Assembly: GCA_029204225.1 (NCBI GenBank)
Contig: CM055094.1
Coordinates: 22,628,657 to 22,692,656, forward strand
Source: Diphasiastrum complanatum
Taxonomy: Eukaryota > Streptophyta > Lycopodiopsida > Lycopodiales > Lycopodiaceae
DNA: 64,000 nucleotides
Direction of reading: 5' to 3'
Shown here: positions 57,421-64,000 of the stretch, piece after piece
Numbering within the stretch: position 1 is the stretch's first letter
How the letters are laid out: every line of letters begins with the position of its first letter
Translations under genes and position numbers: made by a program
Notes under the pieces: model-generated
What the model saw: only the letters and a program-made list of their open reading frames with translations
Told to the model about the DNA's origin: nothing
Database searches by the model: none

Positions 57421-57699
57421 TCTTTATGTTATAGCTTCTTTTCAGAGATCTGAATCAGGCTGATTGAGTGCCTCTTTGACAAACGTCAGTTCCTGAACAA
57501 GGTAGGCTGCAAACTCGTTGATATACTTGTTAGGTGGTCTGTTGAAGATCTTCTGGGTAATACAAGAAGTTGATTATTTTGAAAATGCTTTAGTTGCTAA
57601 ACTACAACATCATCATCTTCTGATTTGTCATTGATTCATTGTTCGTTGGAAGTAATAGAGCTTGGACCTTCAATAGAAATAGTTGACTGAGGAACTGGA

Positions 57700-58800
57700 A
57701 AGTTCAATGCGTCAGGAGAATCTGACAGGTCGGCTACATGGGGACTGCCCTTTCCTTTGAGGTCTTGAAACTGATCTTCGATGAATGACATCTTGGCTAG
57801 TGAATATCTTCGACTCGATGGGATCGAACAACTTGTAGGCTTGATCTAAAGTATTGTAGTTGATGAAAACACATTTGATACTCTGGAAGTTGAGCTTTTT
57901 CTTGAGATCAAGAGGTATCTGCGCAGAAGTAGTACATCCAAAAACTCGTAAGTTTGATAAAGAAGATTTGGTACCTGTCCAAAATTTGAATGGTGTTTTG
58001 TCTGAGAGACCTTTAGTAGGACATCTGTTCTGAATATAGGTTGCTATTGAAACAGCTTCAGTCCAGAAGCACTCCGGAAGTATCGCATGTGATAACATGC
58101 ACTTTGCCGATTCAACTAAGGTCCTGTTCTTTCTCTCAACAAGACCATTTGACTGAGTCAAATAGGAAGTAATGTATTGTTGCTCAATGTCGTTATTAAG
58201 ACAGTAATCCTTGAATTCGTTGAAGATGTATTCTCTCCCATTATCTGACCTCAGTGTTTTGATTCGTTTGCCAGTTTGATTCTCAGCATGCTATTTGAAT
58301 TGTCTGAATTTGATGAAAGCCTCTGATTTCTGTTTAATAAAATGAACAATTGTTCTTCTGGAGAATTCATAAATAAAGGTAATGAAATACTTTGCATCTA
58401 ACAATGAAGGAGTTTGCATAGGTCCACATATATCTGTATGAACAACATCTAACAGACCTTTCAACTGCATGCATATGGTGTGATCTAAAAGGAATCCTAG
58501 CCTGCTTTCCAAAGATGCAACTATGACAGACAGGCAGATTGGCCTTACTAGAAGGATAGTCGAGATCAAGGACCATGGATTGTCTGGACATATTCAAAAT
58601 AGATGCATGATTCACGTGTTCTAAGCGATGATGCCATAGTAATTCTTTATTGACTAGAACAGAGGTTTGCAAGGCTTGACTAGACTCAGAATAATAGTGT
58701 GCCAATCTATATAAGTAACCCTGCCTCTTGCCGAGTTGATCAGATTCAAATTCTACCTTATGACCTAAATCTGTAATTCTACTTACTGATAACATATTTG
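57700..58800 (-). pseudogene. Copia B1 integrase
   Basis: GAG-pre-integrase: LLWHHRLEHVNHASILNMSR, LPVCHSCIFGKQARIPF (zinc-binding His and Cys). Core: LDVVHTDICGPMQTPSLL (first Asp), KTLRSDNGREYIFNEF (second Asp) and QSNGLVERKNRTLVE (Glu). LRVFGCTTSAQIP and the C-terminal VFINYNTLDQAYKLFDP follow. Two or more stops and a frameshift divide it. Confidence 0.9.
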
Positions 58801-59705
58801 TAGAGAGTTTAGGACATATAGAACTTTTGATAGTAATTTGAACTGATCATGCTAGAATCACAATCTTACAGTACTTTCACCTTCAATAGTGTGAGTACTA
58901 TTGTCACCATGATGAACAAATTTCTTCGTGATGTAAGGAGTGTAGGAGTTGAAAATCTCACGTTGATTGGTCATATGTTGAGTTGCTCCAGAATCGAGAA
59001 ACCATGAATCATCCAAAAATGCGCTTTGATCTTTGACCATAAATGCGCCTTCGTCCACTTCCACCTGGGGAGATGATGAAACTGTGTTTGCTTGTTGATC
59101 AGGTTGCTTGGCTACATTCTTCGCTTGGAGAATTCGACAATCCTTGATCTCATGGTTATTGCGTTTGCAATACTTGCAAAATATTTTCTTCTTCGACTGT
59201 GGATCTGATGATTGTGCTTGACTTTGAGTCTGTTTTTGATTTGTTGCAACCTTCTTGGAGCTTTTTAGCTTCTGTCGCTTCGAGCCTTTGTTGACATATA
59301 GAGCCTGAGAGGAGGAAATAGAGAAAGTGTCTTGACTTCTTCTATTGTCTTCTTGCAGCAACATAGTGATAACTCTAGTGAGAGTTAATCTGAGTGTGTT
59401 GATATGATCATCACCCAGTTCTCGAGGGCAAGCTTGAAAGCAATTTCATAATTGTGTCTTGATAATCTATGACTGATCCAACAACGACCATCTGTTGCAA
59501 GAGATTCTTAAACTGGCTAATGTGACTCTGAAGAGAATCACCAGTAGACATTTTGAATGTGAAAAATTTCCTTCGTAGATGTAACTTAGTAGTTACGTCC
59601 CTCACGTCAAGATGTCCCAAATGTCTCTTGACGTTTTAGCTTCATCTATGTGTTCAATCTGTGTATTTGATATATTGAGGATAATAAGCACGAAAGCTTT
59701 TTTTG
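58801..59705 (-). pseudogene. Copia B1 gag (partial) and protease
   Basis: Gag C-terminal core AFVLIILNISNTQIEHIDE and TTKLHLRRKFFTFKMSTGDS, then after a frameshift a zinc knuckle FCKYCKRNNHEIKDC and the protease motif SWFLDSGATQHMTN. The gag N-terminus is replaced at 59705 by an LTR remnant. Confidence 0.87.
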
Positions 59706-59773
59706 AACTGGATAAACAATGGATGAATATTAAAACCGATTAGTCGATTGGTAAGAAGAAGACTAATCCAACA
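59706..59773 (-). repeat. 68-bp LTR 5'-end remnant joining two copia copies
   Basis: Minus-strand TGTTGGATTAGTCTTCTTC...TTATCCAGTT, nearly identical to the first 66 bp of the LTR at 52717. On one side it meets RT codons of element 2, on the other gag codons of element 1. Confidence 0.88.
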
Positions 59774-60660
59774 AAAGTGCCTTATAAAGTCTACACACAT
59801 GATTGTGTTTACCTTCAATAATATAACATTCAGTTGCACTATGTAAATGTCTTCTTCGATAACTCCATTGAGATATGTTGTCTATACATCCATTTGATGT
59901 ATTTCTAAATTTGCTACAACAACAAACGATAATAAAAGTCAAATAGAAAAATGCTTGACTACTGGATTGAAAGTCTCAATGTACTCGACGTTGTATACCT
60001 AAGAAAATCCTCTGACGACAAGTCGAGCTTTCCTTTTGTCGATGCTTCCGTCTGCTTTGTACTTGAGTTTGAAAATCCATTTGCAATCAACTATGTTTCT
60101 GCTAGCAGGTAATTCGACAATCATCCATGTCTGGTTCTTGATAAGAGATAACAAGTTTTATCCATAATTTCATTCCAGAGATCAGAATCGGGCTGACTGA
60201 GTGCCTCTTCGACAGTAGTCGGCTCCTGAACAAGATAGGCTGCAGACTCGTCAATATACCTGATAGGTGGTCTACTAGTTCTTGATGATCTTCTGGAAAA
60301 TAGAGGAAGTTGATCACTTTCATCATGTTGTAGTTGTTGACCTGCAACATCATCATCTTTGGATTCGTCAGTGATATGTTGTTCGTCAAAAGTAGATGAG
60401 CTTGGACCTTCGATAGGAATAGTCGACTGAGGAACTGGGAAATTCAATGTGTGGGATAAAACCGAAGGGTCAGCTATATGGGCATTGTCTTTTCCCTTGA
60501 GGTCGATAAATTGATCTTCGATGAAGATGACATCCCGACTAATGAATATCTTCAACTCGATAGGATCGAACAACTTGTAGGCTTGATCTGAAGTAGTGTA
60601 GTTGATGAAAATACATTTGATGCTCAAGAAGTCGAGCTTCTTCCTGAGATCATGAGTAAT
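59774..60660 (-). pseudogene. Copia B2 integrase C-terminus, linker and RT N-terminus
   Basis: IKCIFINYTTSDQAYKLFDP, an acidic linker, RRSSRTSRPPIRYIDE and TVEEALSQPDSDLWNEIMD; then, after a frameshift, MIVELPASRNIVDCKWIFK, KARLVVRGFS, and IHQMDV with a stop. The match ends at the LTR remnant. Confidence 0.85.
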
Positions 60661-61320
60661 CTACGCATAAGTAGTACATCCAAAAACTCGTAAATTTGAT
60701 AAAGAAGGTTTGGTACCTGTCCAAACTTCGAATGGTGTTTTGTCTTAGAGATCTTTAGTAGGACATCTGTTCTGAATATAGGTTGCTATTCAAACAGCTT
60801 CAGTCTAGAAGGACTTTGGAAGTGTCGCTTGTGATAACATGCACTTTGCCGATTCGACTAAGGTCTTGTTCTTTCTCTCAGCAAGACCATTTAAATGAGG
60901 TGAATAGGAGGTAATGTATTGTTGCTCAATGTCGTTGTTAAGGCAATACTCATTGAATTTCCGTTATCAGATCTTAGTGCTTTGATTCGTTTACTAGTCC
61001 GATTTTATGCATGCTCTTTGAATTGTCTAAACTTGATGAAAGCTTCTGACTTTTGTTTAATGAAGTAAACAACTGTTCTTCAGGAAAATTCGTCAATAAA
61101 GGTAATGAAATATTTTGCATCTAGTAATGAAGGAGTTTACATAGGTCCACATATATATGTATGAACAACATCTAACAGACCTTTTGCTGCATGCCTATGA
61201 CTCGATCTAAAAGGAATCCTAGCCTGCTTTCCAAGGATGCAACTATGGCAAATAGGGAGATCGATTTTACTAGAAGGATAGTCGAGTACTAGGGATTATC
61301 TGGACATGTTTGAAATAGAT
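60661..61320 (-). pseudogene. Copia B2 integrase core, decayed
   Basis: DNA parallels the B1 integrase (58000-58620) through the NGLVER-like, RSDNG-like and CGPM-like blocks. Stops, small indels (for example near 60965) and a changed motif (HLNGLAERK-like) prevent a continuous reading. Confidence 0.75.
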
Positions 61321-62560
61321 GCATAATTCAAGTGTCCTAAGCGATGATGCCATAATAATGCTTCATTGACAAGAGCAGAGGTTGTCAAAGCTTGACTAGA
61401 ATCAAAATAACAATGTGCCAATCTATATAAGTATCCATGCCTCTTGCCGAGTGCAAGGATCTTATTACTCCTACCGATGATTCTGCATTGGTCAGATTCA
61501 AACTCCACCCTATGACCTGAATCTATGATTCTACTTACTGATAATAGATTTGTAGATAGTTTAGAAACATACAAGACTTTTGATAGTAGTTTGAATTGAT
61601 CATGCTGGAACCTTAATCTTACAGTACCTTTACCTCCGATAGTGTGAGTGCTATCATCACCAAGATGAACATACTTCTTCATGTTGTATGGCATATAGGA
61701 TTCGAAAATCTCAAGATGATTGGTCATATGTTGAGTAGCTCCAGAATATAAAAACCACGAATCATTCGAATTTGCATATTTGTCTTTGACCATGAAAGCG
61801 CCTTCATCCATTTCAACTTGAGGAGATGTTGTAACTTATTTGCTTGTTGATCAAGTTGCTTGGCTGCATTCTTTGCTTTGAGAATTCGGCAATCTTGAAT
61901 CTCATGGTTATTGTGTTTGCAATACCTGCAAAACATATTCATCTTCGATGAATGTGGATTCGATGATTGTTCTTGACTTTGAGTCTGTTTCTGATTCGAT
62001 GTAGACTGTTTGGAGCTTTTCTTCTTCTGTCGTTTCGAGCTTTTGTTGACATATATAGCATGAGACGAAGAGGTAGACGAAGTGTCTTGACTTCTTCAAT
62101 TATCTTCTTGCAGCAACATAGTTATAACTCTGGTAAGAGTTAGATCTGAGTGTGTCATGATGATCATCACCCAGTTCTCATATGTAGATGGCAAGCTTGA
62201 AAGCAATGTCATAATTGCATCTTGACCATCTATGACTGATCCGACAGCGACCATCTGTTGAAAGAGATTCTTAAACTGGTTAATAGGATTCTAAAGAAAA
62301 CAGTATTTGACATCTTGAGTGTGAAGAATTTTCTTCGAAGATGTAGCTTAATAGTTACGTCTCTCACATCATATAATGATCTCAAGATGTCCCAAATTTC
62401 TTTCGAAGTTCTGGCTTCAGCTACATGGCCAATCTGAGTATCTGATATATTGAGGATAGTAAGTGCGAAAGCTTTACCATCCTTTGACTTCCATTTCGAA
62501 TCGTATGTGTCGTCTTCAAGCTTCACTTTGATACCTGTAACAACATCCAAACTATGAAAA
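61296..62560 (-). pseudogene. Copia B2 gag and protease
   Basis: Gag: DVVTGIKVKLEDDTYDSKW, GKAFALTILNISDTQIGHV, IWDILRSLYDVRDVTIKL, LRRKFFTLKMS. Zinc knuckle FCRYCKHNNHEIQDC near 61925. Protease SWFLYSGATQHMTN, where the catalytic Asp is Tyr. Then YVHLGDDSTHTIGGKGTVRL, TNLLSVSRIIDSGHRVEF and LLWHHRLGHLNYASISNMSR. Frameshifts separate the pieces. Confidence 0.88.
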
Positions 62561-62599
62561 TTAGTAAAATATTATCTTCCTATCTCGAGTTTTGGGGCC

Positions 62600-63287
62600 A
62601 TGTCCATGGTTATTTCCATCATAATCTATGTTGTACATAAAAGGTATGTGAATTGAGCACATAACCTTTTAGAATTGGTCTAGTTTGAGTTAGGTAGATT
62701 CAAATTTGATGACATGCAAAAAATTAGATAGCATGCAATGTCTTTCTGTATGCATGCAAGCCACATGCAATCAATGCATGCAACATGCAAAGTGGTTTCT
62801 ATGATCTACACATGTCTAGGCAGTTTTATGAGTTGACATGCAGTACTTGCAATATCCATGCATGCAGTTACACATGTGGATCTCTGGTAGGTGAGTTAGC
62901 TCAGTTAAGTGGAATTTCCATGCAACTCCGCTGTAGGAATTCGAGTCTCTCTCATGTAGGGAAATCTTGGCATGTTTTTCCATATTGTGAATAATGAGAT
63001 TTTGGTGTTTTGGACCCATTCTCTCTCTACCCGAGTTTTCTATCATTGATTTTCTCTCTCTACCAGAGAGCAGTCTATTTCTCCCATAATGAGCACTTAG
63101 AATTATTTCTGACATTCATTTCTCATAGTAAGAAGTTAGTTTTTTCAGTCAGATGATGTATGCCATTGTGCTCTTGTCTTAGATTTTTCAAGCATACTGT
63201 TCTTTGATCAATCTTGTGCAATCACAACACCTCAGTAAGATCATGTAGGGTTGTGTGGTGAAGTTTGCACGTGCTCAAAACTTCACA
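62600..63287 (+). repeat. Probable 5' LTR of a plus-strand element running off the window
   Basis: Ends GCACGTGCTCAAAACTTCACA at 63287, followed directly by a Met-tRNA primer site. The start is uncertain (a TGTTGTACATAAAAGG near 62628 is one candidate). It contains CT-rich transcribed sequence (about 63017-63085) and a tRNA-like segment. No second LTR is in view. Confidence 0.6.
62885..62960 (+). other. tRNA-like segment (possible SINE head or tRNA relic)
   Basis: GTTAGCTCAGTTAAGTGG (62895-62912) resembles the tRNA D-arm/A box, and GGAATTCGAGTCTCT (62936-62950) resembles the T-arm/B box, with near-tRNA spacing. The T stem does not pair well, so it is not a functional tRNA gene. It could be a SINE 5' end, or chance similarity. 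Confidence 0.4.
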
Positions 63288-64000
63288 TGGTATCAGAGCT
63301 TCATGCTTTGAAGAGGTGAGGATGTATACATCAGAACAACAATGCTTTTGCTTGTAGGAACTTGGATTTGGGAGAGGAATCCAAACTCGTTGAGAAACAA
63401 GCTATCTGTGGATCATAAGTGGATCAAAACAAGCTTGATCTGCTCCAGCAGAGCCCTGTATGGACAAAGAGCTCACACGTGTGAAATCAGCCCTCATTAA
63501 TGAGTGCTACTTCTCAAGGAATGATCCAAATTTGATGTTCTATAGCTTGTTGGATAGGTATTGAAGAGTAGAATGTGTTGCTTGAGTTTTTAAATCGATT
63601 TGAATTGTTTTTAGAAGAGTTTTAGGCAATCATAGTCTTTTGCTATGAATTTTGTTTCTAGGCTATCTTAAACCCATAATGGAAATGAAATAATTTGGAC
63701 TATCCTAGATATATTCAGAAAAAAAACCAATTTTATTTCAAGTAGCTCAAGAGATCTGAAGTAGATCAAGGAATTGAAGAGATCTTTCACCCAAAGAAGA
63801 TCTTGTTGTATAAAGATCAGATTTGAAAGTAAGAGATTAGCGTAAACAATATATCCTCTCAAGTTAAGAATCATTCGACTATGGATGCAAGATGAATGGA
63901 AGAAATTTTTTTTTTCAAGAATATCCAAAAATTTTAAAAGATTATTTAAGAAATGTCCATTGTGAACAACGCTTTATGCGCTAGAGGGGTGTAATTTGTA
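63288..64000 (+). mobile_element. Primer site and internal start of the last LTR element
   Basis: TGGTATCAGAGC at 63288-63299, then about 700 bp without a sustained frame (leader). A CACACGTGTGAAATC palindrome near 63474 recalls the CACATGTG words of the element at 38.6 kb. The element continues past the right edge. Confidence 0.6.

Larger units (their letters stand above)
56034..59705 (-). mobile_element. Copia B element 1 (minus), gag to RNase H
   Basis: Minus-strand order gag, zinc knuckle, protease, GAG-pre-integrase, integrase, RT, RNase H, cut in RNase H at about 56090 and in gag at 59705. It has numerous stops. Its integrase keeps the DDE residues. Confidence 0.9.
59774..62560 (-). 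mobile_element. Copia B element 2 (minus), gag to RT fingers
   Basis: Second copy of the same family, upstream on the minus strand. It has gag, zinc knuckle, protease, integrase and the first part of RT. RT is cut in the palm before the YVDD block. Gag begins at about DVVTGIKVKLEDD, so its N-terminus is also missing. Confidence 0.9.

Overview
The window is nuclear DNA of a land plant. It holds one recognisable host gene in a sea of decayed transposable elements. The host gene is an interrupted minus-strand gene (about 6.3-13.0 kb) that I read as an orthologue of the RING-type E3 ligase SDIR1. Five coding exons with good splice sites encode the N-terminus, two membrane segments and the conserved middle of the protein. 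The C-terminal RING exons were not found in the window; they may lie beyond the left edge or be lost. Long introns, abundant Ty1/copia and Ty3/gypsy relics and very long (GA)n tracts suit a large, repeat-rich plant genome. A fern or other seed-free plant is my guess, from the style of the LINE-like fragments; that guess is an inference.

Layout. 1-6.2 kb: unassigned sequence, two LINE-like zinc-binding tails (minus), a hAT transposase C-terminal fragment (plus), a perfect palindrome and a 169-bp tandem duplication; this is intron 5 or the 3' side of the SDIR1 gene. 6.3-13.0 kb: SDIR1 exons 5 to 1 (minus), with a third LINE-like tail in intron 1. 14.0-17.3 kb: a non-autonomous LTR element with three LTR copies. 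18.3-18.6 kb: a possible minus-strand promoter with an ABRE-like G-box. 19-20.9 kb: simple repeats. 20.9-34.0 kb: a Ty3/gypsy element with an Athila-type primer site (gypsy 1), split exactly beside its primer-binding site by an integrase-less copia element (21773-26169, target duplication TACAG), then a repeat-rich segment and a decayed unknown ORF. 34.0-43.7 kb: a minus-strand chromodomain-type gypsy (gypsy 2), whose gag is split by a 5.0-kb plus-strand LTR element carrying an open 477-codon ORF of unknown function. 44.2-45.7 kb: a 177-bp (GA)n tract and LTR fragments. 45.7-49.4 kb: a second copy of the gypsy 1 family (gypsy 3, plus). 49.4-54.2 kb: a minus-strand mosaic of copia LTRs, a protease/RT deletion fusion, a copia RNase H end joined to a gypsy RT fragment, and a gypsy 2-family LTR with its primer site. 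54.3-55.4 kb: a decayed plus-strand coding region of unknown identity. 56.0-62.6 kb: two related minus-strand copia copies joined through a 68-bp LTR remnant. 62.6-64.0 kb: the 5' end of another plus-strand LTR element, with a tRNA-like segment in its LTR.

No element looks fully competent: every pol region carries stops, frameshifts, deletions or a lost catalytic residue. The best leads are the 477-codon ORF in the 38.6-43.6 kb element, the missing RING end of SDIR1, the two decayed unknown ORFs, and the unusual leader repeats in the retroelements.
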